Assembly: GCA_041752235.1 (NCBI GenBank) | Contig: JBGSHM010000031.1 | Coordinates: 62,001 to 126,000, forward strand | DNA from: SpSt-398 sp041752235 | GTDB lineage: Bacteria; Bacteroidota; Bacteroidia; Chitinophagales; Chitinophagaceae | Direction: 5' to 3' | DNA length: 64,000 nucleotides | Shown here: one piece after another, positions 52,453 through 61,166 of the stretch | Position numbering within the stretch: position 1 is the stretch's first letter | Layout of the letters: every line of letters starts with the position of its first letter | Program-made: the position numbers and the translations under genes | Notes under the pieces: model-generated | Database searches by the model: none | Told to the model about the DNA's origin: nothing | What the model saw: only the letters and a program-made list of their open reading frames with translations

Positions 52453-54993
52453 ATGGATAATAATTTTTCAGCCCAGGTCAAGGAGATTATCTCATTCAGC
52501 AGGGAAGAAGCGCTGAGGTTGGGGAATGACTTTATCGGAACGGAACACCTCCTTCTCGGGCTGATCAGGGAAGGGGACAATACAGCGGTCCGGATCCTGA
52601 AAAGCTTCAACATCGACCTTTATGAACTGCGCAAAGAGATCGAACTGGCCGTAAAGGATAAGACAGGTAAGAATATTGCGAATATCAACAGCCTTCCCCT
52701 GACCCGACAGGCCGAAAAGGTCATTCGTGTCACTGTGCTGGAAGCCAAGGCCTTGAAAAGCCCTACGGTGGAGACAGAACACCTGATGCTCTCCATTCTC
52801 AAGAACAAAGAAAACATCGCAACCCAAATCCTAAACCAATTTGACGTGGATTACGACCTTTTCCGAAATGAACTCGGCGTGGTAAAGAGCAATGATGTCC
52901 GCGCTGAATACAACGACGACGACAACGACGATTTTGACGAAGAGAAAAAATATTCACAATCCAAAGGCAAGCCTGCCGCTGGCGGAAATGCCAAGAGCAA
53001 GACACCCGTATTGGACAATTTTGGCCGGGACATCACCAAACTGGCTGAAATGAATGCACTCGACCCGATCGTGGGTCGTGAAGCCGAGATCGAACGGGTT
53101 TCCCAGATCCTTTCCCGCCGGAAAAAGAACAACCCCATCCTGATCGGAGAACCCGGTGTAGGTAAAACCGCTATCGTGGAAGGCCTGGCGCTTCGGATCG
53201 TTCAACGGAAAGTTTCCCGGGTATTGTTTGATAAACGCGTGATCTCCCTTGACCTGGCCGCGCTGGTGGCCGGTACCAAATACCGCGGACAGTTTGAAGA
53301 GCGCATGAAAGCGATCATGAACGAACTGGAGAAGAACCGGGATGTGATCCTCTTTATTGACGAGATTCATACCATCGTCGGTGCAGGTGGTGCCTCGGGC
53401 TCACTCGACGCGAGCAATATCTTTAAACCCGCCCTGGCGCGTGGTGAATTACAATGTATCGGTGCTTCCACCCTGGATGAATACCGTATGTACATTGAGA
53501 AGGACGGAGCCCTTGATCGTCGTTTTCAAAAAGTAATGGTGGAACCGCCTACCGTGGATGAAACCATTCAGATCCTGAATAACATCAAGAGTAAATACGA
53601 AGAGTACCACAACGTCAACTACAACGATGAGGCCATTGATGCCTGCGTGAAACTGAGCGACCGCTACATGACAGATCGCCTGTTGCCCGATAAAGCGATC
53701 GATGTACTGGATGAAGTAGGTGCCCGTGTGCACTTGAAGAATATAAATGTCCCCCAAACCATTCTTGACCTAGAGAAGAAGATCGAAGATGTGAAGCAGG
53801 AAAAGAATAAGGTGGTAAAAAGCCAGAAATTCGAGGAAGCCGCATCCTTGCGTGATGCGGAGAAACGCTTGGCAGAGGAATTGGAAAAAGCCAAACTCCA
53901 ATGGGAGGAGGAATCCAAACACAAACGCTATCCCATTGGCGAGGAAGAAATAGCTGAAGTGGTGAGCATGATGACCGGTATCCCCGTGAAGCGGATGGTA
54001 CAGGCAGAAACAGAAAAACTCCGCAAAATGTCAGAAGACATGCGGGGCATGGTTGTGGGTCAGGACGAAGCGATCCTCAAAGTGGTGAAAGCCATTCAGC
54101 GTAACCGGGTGGGACTGAAAGACCCCAAGAAACCGATCGGCACCTTTATCTTCCTGGGCCCAACCGGGGTAGGGAAGACCGAGTTGGCACGTTCCCTGGC
54201 CCGTTATATGTTCGATTCCGAGGATGCCCTGATCCGGATCGACATGAGCGAATACATGGAGAAATTCACGGTAAGCCGCCTGATCGGTGCGCCTCCGGGA
54301 TATGTAGGATATGAAGAAGGTGGCCAACTGACCGAGAAGGTCCGTCGCAAACCTTACTCCGTGATCCTGCTGGATGAGATCGAAAAAGCCCATCCGGATA
54401 TTTATAATATCCTCCTCCAGGTGCTCGATGATGGCCAGTTGACCGATGGACTGGGTCGCAAAGTGAATTTCAAGAACACCCTGATCATCATGACCTCGAA
54501 TATTGGTGTCCGTCAGTTGAAGGATTTTGGAGATGGAGTAGGCTTTACCACCGCCTCCCGTGCTGAAGGCCAGGACGATGCCAATAAAGCGGTCATTGAG
54601 AAAGCGCTCAAGCGTACCTTCTCACCCGAGTTCCTCAACCGGATCGATGATGTGGTCATCTTCAATAGCCTGAGCAAAGACGATATCTTCCAGATCATTG
54701 ATATCCTGATGGCCGGTGTATTCAAACGGCTTAGCGCCCTGGGTTATTCGCTCGAACTGACCGAAGAGGCCAAGACCTTTATCGCTGATAAGGGTTATGA
54801 CCAACAGTTTGGCGCCCGTCCCCTGCACAGGGCCATCCAGAAATACCTGGAAGATCCCCTGGCCGAGGAGATTCTCAATCTGAGCGTAAAACCCGGGGAC
54901 GTGTTGATCGCCGACCTGGACAAGGAAAAAGAGAAGATCGTGTTCAGTTTGAAGGAAGGAGACAAGAAAAAAGGCGAGAAGGCCAAAGCCTGA
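52453..54993 (+). CDS. clpC: ATP-dependent Clp protease ATP-binding subunit ClpC
   Basis: 846-residue AAA+ unfoldase for ClpP. Double Clp-N repeats (1-140), an acidic Asp/Glu linker (about 155-165), D1 ATPase with GEPGVGKTAIVEG (about 231-243), a UVR-type coiled coil (KFEEAASLRDAEKRL) typical of ClpC, and D2 ATPase with GPTGVGKTELARS (about 568-580). C-terminal D2 small domain DKGYDQQFGARPLHRAIQ. Terminator at 55015-55045. Confidence 0.95.
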   Translation: MDNNFSAQVKEIISFSREEALRLGNDFIGTEHLLLGLIREGDNTAVRILKSFNIDLYELRKEIELAVKDKTGKNIANINSLPLTRQAEKVIRVTVLEAKALKSPTVETEHLMLSILKNKENIATQILNQFDVDYDLFRNELGVVKSNDVRAEYNDDDNDDFDEEKKYSQSKGKPAAGGNAKSKTPVLDNFGRDITKLAEMNALDPIVGREAEIERVSQILSRRKKNNPILIGEPGVGKTAIVEGLALRIVQRKVSRVLFDKRVISLDLAALVAGTKYRGQFEERMKAIMNELEKNRDVILFIDEIHTIVGAGGASGSLDASNIFKPALARGELQCIGASTLDEYRMYIEKDGALDRRFQKVMVEPPTVDETIQILNNIKSKYEEYHNVNYNDEAIDACVKLSDRYMTDRLLPDKAIDVLDEVGARVHLKNINVPQTILDLEKKIEDVKQEKNKVVKSQKFEEAASLRDAEKRLAEELEKAKLQWEEESKHKRYPIGEEEIAEVVSMMTGIPVKRMVQAETEKLRKMSEDMRGMVVGQDEAILKVVKAIQRNRVGLKDPKKPIGTFIFLGPTGVGKTELARSLARYMFDSEDALIRIDMSEYMEKFTVSRLIGAPPGYVGYEEGGQLTEKVRRKPYSVILLDEIEKAHPDIYNILLQVLDDGQLTDGLGRKVNFKNTLIIMTSNIGVRQLKDFGDGVGFTTASRAEGQDDANKAVIEKALKRTFSPEFLNRIDDVVIFNSLSKDDIFQIIDILMAGVFKRLSALGYSLELTEEAKTFIADKGYDQQFGARPLHRAIQKYLEDPLAEEILNLSVKPGDVLIADLDKEKEKIVFSLKEGDKKKGEKAKA

Positions 54994-55014
54994 TCTTAAT
55001 CTCGAATATTATTC

Positions 55015-55045
55015 ATGCCAATCAGCAATGATTGGCATTTTTTTT
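55015..55045 (+). terminator. Rho-independent terminator of clpC
   Basis: ATGCCAATCA (55015-55024) and TGATTGGCAT (55029-55038) form a perfect 10-bp stem with loop gcaa, followed by an eight-T run. The cmk ATG at 55063 lies just beyond, so cmk needs its own start or read-through. Confidence 0.92.
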
Positions 55046-55062
55046 TGCATTTTTGGAGTGAA

Positions 55063-55755
55063 ATGGCAAAGAAGAAGATCATAATCACGATCGATGGGTG
55101 GTCCTCCTGTGGGAAAAGTACCCTGGCCAAACAACTGGCCCGTGAGTTAGGCTATGTATATGTGGATAGTGGGGCGATGTACCGCGCAATCACGCTTTAT
55201 TTTCTCCGTAACCACGTGGACTGGACCGATAATGCAGAAGTCAGGAAAGCCCTGGAAGAGATCAGTCTGGCCTTTCATTTCAACGAAAACAGCCAGGCGA
55301 GTGAGATATTTCTCAACGAGGAGAATGTCGAGTATGTGATCCGTGACCTCGTGGTGGCCGAGAAGGTAAGCGAAGTAGCGGCCATTCGCGAGGTAAGGGA
55401 ATTTGCCGTGGCCCAGCAACAACAGATGGGCAAGAAGAAAGGCATTGTGATGGATGGGCGGGATATTGGTACTGTTGTATTTCCGCTGGCCGAACTCAAG
55501 ATATTCATGACGGCGGATAACTCGGTGCGGGTGGAAAGAAGGTTCAAAGAACTATATGAAAAGAACCCGAACGTGACGATCGAGGAAGTAAAGAATAACC
55601 TGGAGATGCGTGACTATATTGATTCCAATCGCGAGGTTAGCCCGCTTCGTAAGGCGGATGATGCGCGGGTATTGGACAATACGCATATCACGCCCGAGGA
55701 ACAACTGGCCAAAGCCCTGGAATGGACCCATGCGATCATTGATCACTTAAAATAA
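55063..55755 (+). CDS. cmk: Cytidylate kinase
   Basis: Phosphorylates CMP/dCMP. 230 residues from the ATG at 55063 (MAKKKIIITIDG); an earlier in-frame ATG at 55015 lies in the terminator. P-loop SSCGKSTLAK, the DSGAMYRAITLYF nucleotide-binding helix, MDGRDIGTVVFP and the LID segment REVSPLRKADDARVLDNT. The K+ channel gene overlaps its stop by one base (TAATG). Confidence 0.95.
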   Translation: MAKKKIIITIDGWSSCGKSTLAKQLARELGYVYVDSGAMYRAITLYFLRNHVDWTDNAEVRKALEEISLAFHFNENSQASEIFLNEENVEYVIRDLVVAEKVSEVAAIREVREFAVAQQQQMGKKKGIVMDGRDIGTVVFPLAELKIFMTADNSVRVERRFKELYEKNPNVTIEEVKNNLEMRDYIDSNREVSPLRKADDARVLDNTHITPEEQLAKALEWTHAIIDHLK

Positions 55756-56771
55756 TGCCCGTGCGCCGCTGGACGCTACGATTATTGCAACCGATCTTTC
55801 TCCTCCTCTTTATCACCATTGTGGGGGTGTTCGGGTATATGCTGATCGAAGATTATACCCTGCTTGAGGCCATGTATATGACGGTGTTGTCGGTGACCAC
55901 CGTCGGGTTCAGCGAGGTCAAGCCCCTGTCCAATTCTGGCCGCATATTTACCATGTTCATGTTGGTGACCAGTTGGGGAACTTTTGCCTTTGCCATCACC
56001 CGTATCACACAGTTTGTGATCAGCGGGGAGATCAACAAATACTTTAAATTCCGAAAAATGAATGCTGCCATCGATAAACTCCAGAAACATGTCATTGTAT
56101 GTGGGTATGGCCGGAATGGGAGACAGGCTGTGCAAACACTGCGTGTGCACGGTGAGTCATTTGTAGTAATCGAGAACAATGAGGCCAATCTCGAATCCGC
56201 CTCACTTACGGATCCGGATCTGATCTACCTGATCGGTGATGCCACCATGGATGATATATTGATCAAAGCAGGTATATCCCGGGCTAAAGCCCTGATCACA
56301 GCGCTTCCGGATGATGCAGATAATGTATTCATTGTCCTTTCTGCCCGATCGATCAATCCGGGGATTCAGATCATCAGCCGCGCTTCGGGAAATAATTCCA
56401 TGCCCAAACTCATCAAGGCAGGTGCCAATAATGTGATCATGCCTGATAAGATCGGAGGTACACATATGGCCACCCTGGTATCCAAACCCGATGTGGTGGA
56501 ATTTATTGACTATCTCTCCGGTGAAGAAGGCGAGTCGATCAATATGGAGTCTGTGCCGTATGAAAAATTACCCGCCGGAATAAAAGACCGCCCACTGGCG
56601 GATGTGATGCGGTGGGAAAGTACCGGGGTAAACTGTATTGGTATCAAAAGTGCCGAAGGTAAATTCGTGATCAACCCACCCGACGAAACCATCATCACCA
56701 AAGGAATGAAAGTGATCGTGCTGGGAACGAAATGGCAGATCGATAAGATGAAGAGTAATCTTAGTAATTAG
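55755..56771 (+). CDS. Two-TM potassium channel with RCK (TrkA-N/C) domains
   Basis: 338 residues. Two membrane helices flank a pore loop with the selectivity filter VTTVGFSEV; the usual TVGYGD is thus TVGFSE here. An RCK domain follows (VIVCGYGRNGRQAVQTLRVHG, about 115-140) and a TrkA-C domain ends the protein. MthK-type channels open in response to a bound ion or nucleotide. Translationally coupled to cmk. Confidence 0.87.
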   Translation: MPVRRWTLRLLQPIFLLLFITIVGVFGYMLIEDYTLLEAMYMTVLSVTTVGFSEVKPLSNSGRIFTMFMLVTSWGTFAFAITRITQFVISGEINKYFKFRKMNAAIDKLQKHVIVCGYGRNGRQAVQTLRVHGESFVVIENNEANLESASLTDPDLIYLIGDATMDDILIKAGISRAKALITALPDDADNVFIVLSARSINPGIQIISRASGNNSMPKLIKAGANNVIMPDKIGGTHMATLVSKPDVVEFIDYLSGEEGESINMESVPYEKLPAGIKDRPLADVMRWESTGVNCIGIKSAEGKFVINPPDETIITKGMKVIVLGTKWQIDKMKSNLSN

Positions 56772-56774
56772 CTT

Positions 56775-57506
56775 TTAGTGTTTAGTCTTCACTTCCAGGA
56801 GTTCCAATTCAAATATCAATAGCGAGCCACCGGGAATGGCGTAATAATCACTTGTTCCATAGCCCAATTGGTAGGGGACATATACTTTCCATTTTGAACC
56901 AGTTGGCATAAGTTGAAGTACTTCGGTCCAGCCACGCACCACCCCGGAAACACTAAAGGTGACCGGTTCGTTCCTTTCATACGACTCATCAAAAATCTCT
57001 CCATTAAGAAATGTTCCTTTGTAATGGCAAACCACACTGTCCGTGGCCTTTGGGATAGGGCCGGTACCTGCGCGGAGAATTTCATATTGAAGTCCGCTTG
57101 CCGTGGTGGTTACACCCGGTTTCCCCTTATTCTCCGCCATAAATTTATCACAGGCCTCAATATTTCCTTTTGATTTGGCCATCTGGGCCTCGTTGATACA
57201 GGCCATGATCGCCATATTGGCCTCTGCATCCGTTAGCTTCATACCCGTTTGCCCCTGGGCATCTTCAATGGCCTTGGCTACCATTTGCGGATTGATATAA
57301 GTGACACCTTGCTGCCGGTAAAAATTGATCAGGAAAATCCCCATGGCATAACTCGCAGAATCTCGCAGGTCGGCGAATACGGGGGTATCAATCTTGATTG
57401 TATCTGCAATGATCACCGGTGGGGTGAATACGGTAGGAGCAGCGTTTTTTTTGGTAGAGGAACAGGCTTGAAGTAATAGTACAAGGGCGGGAAAGATGTA
57501 TTTCAT
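56775..57506 (-). CDS. FKBP-type peptidyl-prolyl isomerase lipoprotein
   Basis: 243 residues. Lipobox LLLQACSS after a short signal. An N-terminal helical dimerisation region (SASYAMGIFLINFYRQQG... ) precedes the FKBP domain with VVCHYKGTFLNGEIFDESYERNEPVTFSVSGVVRGWTEVLQLMPTGSKWKVYVPYQLGYG, i.e. the FkpA/Mip layout. Folding helper for envelope proteins. Confidence 0.92.
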   Translation of the reverse strand: MKYIFPALVLLLQACSSTKKNAAPTVFTPPVIIADTIKIDTPVFADLRDSASYAMGIFLINFYRQQGVTYINPQMVAKAIEDAQGQTGMKLTDAEANMAIMACINEAQMAKSKGNIEACDKFMAENKGKPGVTTTASGLQYEILRAGTGPIPKATDSVVCHYKGTFLNGEIFDESYERNEPVTFSVSGVVRGWTEVLQLMPTGSKWKVYVPYQLGYGTSDYYAIPGGSLLIFELELLEVKTKH

Positions 57507-57541
57507 GGTACTGTGTTAAGGGGCAAAAATAGTGTTTTTTG

Positions 57542-57585
57542 TTTCTCGCAGCGGACGCTAAGATCTTTGCGTACGCGGCGAGAAA
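57542..57585. repeat. Short inverted repeat between FKBP and exonuclease genes
   Basis: TTTCTCGC (57542-57549) and GCGAGAAA (57578-57585) enclose a partly complementary centre (gacgctaaga / ctttgcgtac). Related in words to the accgcc family (cgctaagatctttgcg) but with other ends. Confidence 0.55.
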
Positions 57586-57587
57586 TC

Positions 57588-58952
57588 TCACAAAGCAACC
57601 ACACGCGAAGGATACTTCGACTTATATCCCAACAATAAATTTCTGATATAGCTATTTTCCTTATAAGGCTGTATAAAATCCCGCACCTGATCAAGATGGG
57701 TTGGCGCTACATCCACGGGGATATACCCCATCCCATAAAAGCTTCCCTTTTCCACCAGGATACAGGACCGTTCTTCGGGGCTTACTCCCTGGTCAAGGAT
57801 CAGAAAGGATTCTTCACGACTCAGTGAGGCGATCGCTTCCTTTACCCGGGCATTGTAGGTTTCCGGCGCTTCTTTTTTTTCACAAGCCCCTTTGCATTGT
57901 CCCGTTTCAAGCCCGGTACAAGCCACCGTATCTTTTTGCAAAAAACAATACTTGGGACAAAGCCCATATTCCCGTATCAATCCCCGAAGAATCGTATGAC
58001 CTTCTATCAGATAGTGAAATGTATGTGCCGCCACCAGTCTTTTTTTGTTCTTTTCAATGGCGAGACGGGTATAACCGTTCTGGTCCTCGTAGGTAAAAAT
58101 GCCATATACATCTTCCCATCTTTTTTGTGAATGGTTAAAGACAGGCCAGAGTTTTCGAATTTCTGTGGATTCGAGTACGGCGGCCATTAATTCCGTCCCA
58201 CATTCACGAAAACTGATCGCATGCACATGTTTCATGAAATTCTGTTTCTGCCTGCCGGCTGAATTGTTGCTAAAATGGCTGTTGACCCGGTAACGAATAT
58301 TCTTGGCCTTGCCTACATACACGATCTTGCCTTTTTCATTATGGAAATAATAAACACCCGGGGTATAAGGCAATTTTTCAAAATGCTCCTTCGGAACGTT
58401 GGGAGGTAATACGGCTTCCTTTGAATCCCGTTTGAGGCTTTTAATAATGAATTGCTGTTGATCCTTTTCCAATAACAATTGGAAAAGCCTTACTGTAGCC
58501 GCCGCATCCCCACCGGCCCGGTGGCGATCATTGATGTGGATGCCTAAAGCATCACAGAGTTTACCCAGGCTGTAGGAGGGGAGTCCGGGGATCAGTTTCC
58601 GGCTTAACCTGACAGTACACAGTTTATGGGTGTTTAATTCATACCCCGCAGCCTTTAAGTGGGCTTTTACAAAGGAATAATCAAAATTGACATTGTGTGC
58701 TACAAAGGTCTTGCCATCTAATACACGATGGATTTGATCGGCCACCTCTTCAAATTCCGGGGCATCCGACACCATTTCATCCGTGATACCGGTCATCGAT
58801 TGGATATATCTTGGAATCGATTGCCGCGGATTGATCAGGGTTTCAAATTTTTCCACTACTTTGTTTCCATCAAAGACATGCACCGATATTTCGGTGATCC
58901 CGTTGGCGGCGGCATAGGAGCCGGTGGTTTCAATGTCGACGATGGCGTACAT
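57588..58952 (-). CDS. DnaQ-like exonuclease fused to GIY-YIG nuclease domain
   Basis: 454 residues. DEDDh exonuclease in the first 180: DIETTG (6-11), AHNVNFDYSFV and HRAGGDAAAT. A UvrC-like GIY-YIG domain follows: PGVYYFHNEKGKIVYVGKAKN (about 205-225) and ESTEIRKLWPVFN. The C-terminal third holds a Cys cluster (CPKYCFLQ...CTGLETGQCKGAC) as in UvrC/Cho. This fusion is known in Bacteroidota and actinobacteria as a Cho-like repair nuclease with an added exonuclease. Confidence 0.9.
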   Translation of the reverse strand: MYAIVDIETTGSYAAANGITEISVHVFDGNKVVEKFETLINPRQSIPRYIQSMTGITDEMVSDAPEFEEVADQIHRVLDGKTFVAHNVNFDYSFVKAHLKAAGYELNTHKLCTVRLSRKLIPGLPSYSLGKLCDALGIHINDRHRAGGDAAATVRLFQLLLEKDQQQFIIKSLKRDSKEAVLPPNVPKEHFEKLPYTPGVYYFHNEKGKIVYVGKAKNIRYRVNSHFSNNSAGRQKQNFMKHVHAISFRECGTELMAAVLESTEIRKLWPVFNHSQKRWEDVYGIFTYEDQNGYTRLAIEKNKKRLVAAHTFHYLIEGHTILRGLIREYGLCPKYCFLQKDTVACTGLETGQCKGACEKKEAPETYNARVKEAIASLSREESFLILDQGVSPEERSCILVEKGSFYGMGYIPVDVAPTHLDQVRDFIQPYKENSYIRNLLLGYKSKYPSRVVAL

Positions 58953-58969
58953 GTATTTGGTTATTTGTC

Positions 58970-59034
58970 AGGAGTCGGATGTCCGGGGTTTATTTTTCTT
59001 TTTGCTTCTGACCTCCGACCCTTGACTTCGGACT
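58970..59034. repeat. gtccgg-type dispersed repeat (copy 2)
   Basis: gagtcggatgtccgggg and a later acctccgacccttgacttcggac form loose inverted halves. Related to the block at 49126-49189. It fills the divergent gap between the exonuclease and methyltransferase genes. Confidence 0.5.
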
Positions 59035-59076
59035 TTTTCTTTATCAAATTTCGCAAACTTGCCCGAAAAACACGAA

Positions 59077-60000
59077 ATGTTCCGCAACCGCCTTCTCAAG
59101 TTGTACAAACACAAAGGGAAGGAAGCCAAAAGGATGGGCATCACCGCCTATCGGTTGTACGATCATGACATACCCGAATTCCCTTTCTGCATAGAATTTT
59201 ACGGCCCTGACCTCTATGTGGCCGAATACCAGCGCAGGCATGGCATGACCGAAGAGGCGCACGAGGAATGGTTGCAGGAGTGTATTCAGGTTATTTCCGA
59301 GACCCTGCATATTGAACCGGAAAGAATATTTCTTAAACTCCGGCGCCGAAAACCCGGCCGACTCGGACAATACCAGCGGCTTGACCAGTCGGGGAATGAG
59401 AAAGTAGTACTGGAAAACGGGCTTTCCTTTATCGTCAACCTCCACGACTACCTCGATACCGGGCTCTTTCTCGATCACCGAACCACAAGGCAGCGGGTGA
59501 AGGAAGCAGCAAAAGGAAAGAAAGTGCTCAATCTTTTTGCGTATACCGGCTCCTTCTCAGTGTATGCGGCGGCAGGTGGCGCTGAGGAGGTCACCACGGT
59601 GGACCTCTCCAATACCTATATCGACTGGGCCAAAAGAAATATGGCACTGAATCAATTTGTTGGAGACCCCTACATCTTTGCCCAGGCCGATGTGTTACAA
59701 TGGTTGAAAAAAGCAGAACCGGAGTCGGTCGACCTCATCATCCTGGATCCACCCACTTTTAGCAATAGCCAGCGGATGAAGGATATCCTCGATATTCAAC
59801 GGGATCATGCGGCATTGATCAATGATTGTCTCCGGCTGCTTCGACCAGGCGGACAGATCTATTTCAGCACCAATGCGCGAAATTTTGTGTTGGAAAAAGA
59901 AAAGATCCATTCAAAAGAGATCACAGATATCACCAAAGTCACCACCCCTTTTGATTTTGAGAAGAAGTTGTTCCGTTGGTGTTTTCTGATTGCCAAATGA
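59077..60000 (+). CDS. RlmK-like class I SAM-dependent methyltransferase
   Basis: 307 residues from the ATG at 59077 (a TTG at 59059 is in frame). SAM-binding VLNLFAYTGSFSVYAAAGGAEEV, acidic VDLSNTYIDWAKRN, and DPPTFSNSQRMKDILDIQRDHAAL, which closely follows the C-terminal half of E. coli RlmKL. Likely m7G methylation in 23S rRNA. The RlmL half is absent, so it acts alone or beside a separate enzyme. Confidence 0.87.
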   Translation: MFRNRLLKLYKHKGKEAKRMGITAYRLYDHDIPEFPFCIEFYGPDLYVAEYQRRHGMTEEAHEEWLQECIQVISETLHIEPERIFLKLRRRKPGRLGQYQRLDQSGNEKVVLENGLSFIVNLHDYLDTGLFLDHRTTRQRVKEAAKGKKVLNLFAYTGSFSVYAAAGGAEEVTTVDLSNTYIDWAKRNMALNQFVGDPYIFAQADVLQWLKKAEPESVDLIILDPPTFSNSQRMKDILDIQRDHAALINDCLRLLRPGGQIYFSTNARNFVLEKEKIHSKEITDITKVTTPFDFEKKLFRWCFLIAK

Positions 60001-60007
60001 AATCTAT

Positions 60008-60051
60008 TTAAGGCACGAATGGCACAGATTTCACGAATTTCACGGAATTTA
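60008..60051. repeat. Short direct-repeat block (cacgaat/tttcacg type)
   Basis: ggcacgaatggcacagatttcacgaatttcacggaattt contains repeated cacgaat, ggcac and ttcacg words. It lies between the converging methyltransferase and lipase genes, touching the lipase stop. Of a style common between Bacteroidota genes. Confidence 0.45.
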
Positions 60052-61149
60052 GGGGTAATGCTTTTTTAGTAAATAGGAATAGGATGCATAAAGATGATGA
60101 CTGAATTTGAAGCTGCTGAATTCCGGGAATTTGGCATAGTACTCCGCATCGGCCAATAAAACCACGGGTGTCCCGGCCCGCATAAAGTTGTTTCCTCCTG
60201 CATAGCTGGGTTGTGTTAGTTGAGGAAGAAATTGTTTTACCTGTTTATACACCATCGGTCCCAGGTATTTACCCATTCGTTTTTGTGCCCTGCGGGTTGA
60301 CCGGTCGATCTTATTGTATATGATCTTTCCTGCCAGTCTCACCAGTAATTTTTGTTTGTTTAAAATGGGCTTTGCCTCCGTAAAAGGGTTGGTGATGTTG
60401 AAATCTTTTAGCGTCTGAATCGAGAAAGGAGTTTCAGGCACCCAATCCGCGGAATTTACTACGGTAAGCGCCCATGAACCACGCGTGATAAAATCAAAAT
60501 CATAGGCATAAAATAAATTGCCTGTCTTGGGAGCGGCTGAACTATAGGTCTTAAAAAAAACATCACCGGGGATACGACCGGCTTTCTGTTCATAGTGAAG
60601 ATAGGAGCGGAGCAGTTGAGATAAGGCCCCACCCTGGCTATGCCCAACGATGATTATCTCTTTTATTTGTTGGGCCTTATACATTTCATTGATCTTACTC
60701 ACAATGGCCGGTCCGATATGACCGATGCCGATCGTCCAGCCTGCATGAACCATGGCCTTGGGATCTTCTGAAAGGGTATAGTCAAAACGAGTGCTGTCAT
60801 TTAATTGCAGGCTTCCTTTTGCAGGGACCATCGCGCCGTAGAAATTCTCCAACCAACTCGCCAGTTGCTGTATCGTGCCGCGTAATTCGATGACACCTAC
60901 ATTGTCATTCCGTACAAAGAATTGCCAACGGTTGAGCAGACCTGTTTCCGGCGAACGATAATTGAGTTGATAAGGATCCTTGATCTTTTTTCGTTGATTG
61001 GAATCTGGGATGCTGCTTCCATAAAAGGTTAGGGAAAGCAATTGGCCGTATTCAATGGGATCGAACCCGGGTTTTAATGTTACCTGCGCGTGCAGGGTTT
61101 GGGAAAGCATCAGCCATCCCAGGCATAAGCTAAGGAGGAATCGGGTCAT
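60049..61149 (-). CDS. Secreted class-3-type lipase
   Basis: 366 residues from the ATG at 61149. Signal peptide MTRFLLSLCLGWLMLSQTLHA. Lipase_3 fold: IELRGTIQQLASWLENFY (oxyanion strand), nucleophile elbow IIIVGHSQGGALSQLLRSYL with Ser, then KTYSSAAPKTGN and NSADWVPETPF (Asp). His is in the C-terminal half. Substrate unknown. 17 nt after the aminotransferase. Confidence 0.87.
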   Translation of the reverse strand: MTRFLLSLCLGWLMLSQTLHAQVTLKPGFDPIEYGQLLSLTFYGSSIPDSNQRKKIKDPYQLNYRSPETGLLNRWQFFVRNDNVGVIELRGTIQQLASWLENFYGAMVPAKGSLQLNDSTRFDYTLSEDPKAMVHAGWTIGIGHIGPAIVSKINEMYKAQQIKEIIIVGHSQGGALSQLLRSYLHYEQKAGRIPGDVFFKTYSSAAPKTGNLFYAYDFDFITRGSWALTVVNSADWVPETPFSIQTLKDFNITNPFTEAKPILNKQKLLVRLAGKIIYNKIDRSTRRAQKRMGKYLGPMVYKQVKQFLPQLTQPSYAGGNNFMRAGTPVVLLADAEYYAKFPEFSSFKFSHHLYASYSYLLKKHYP

Positions 61150-61166
61150 AGAAATATATGCGTAGG

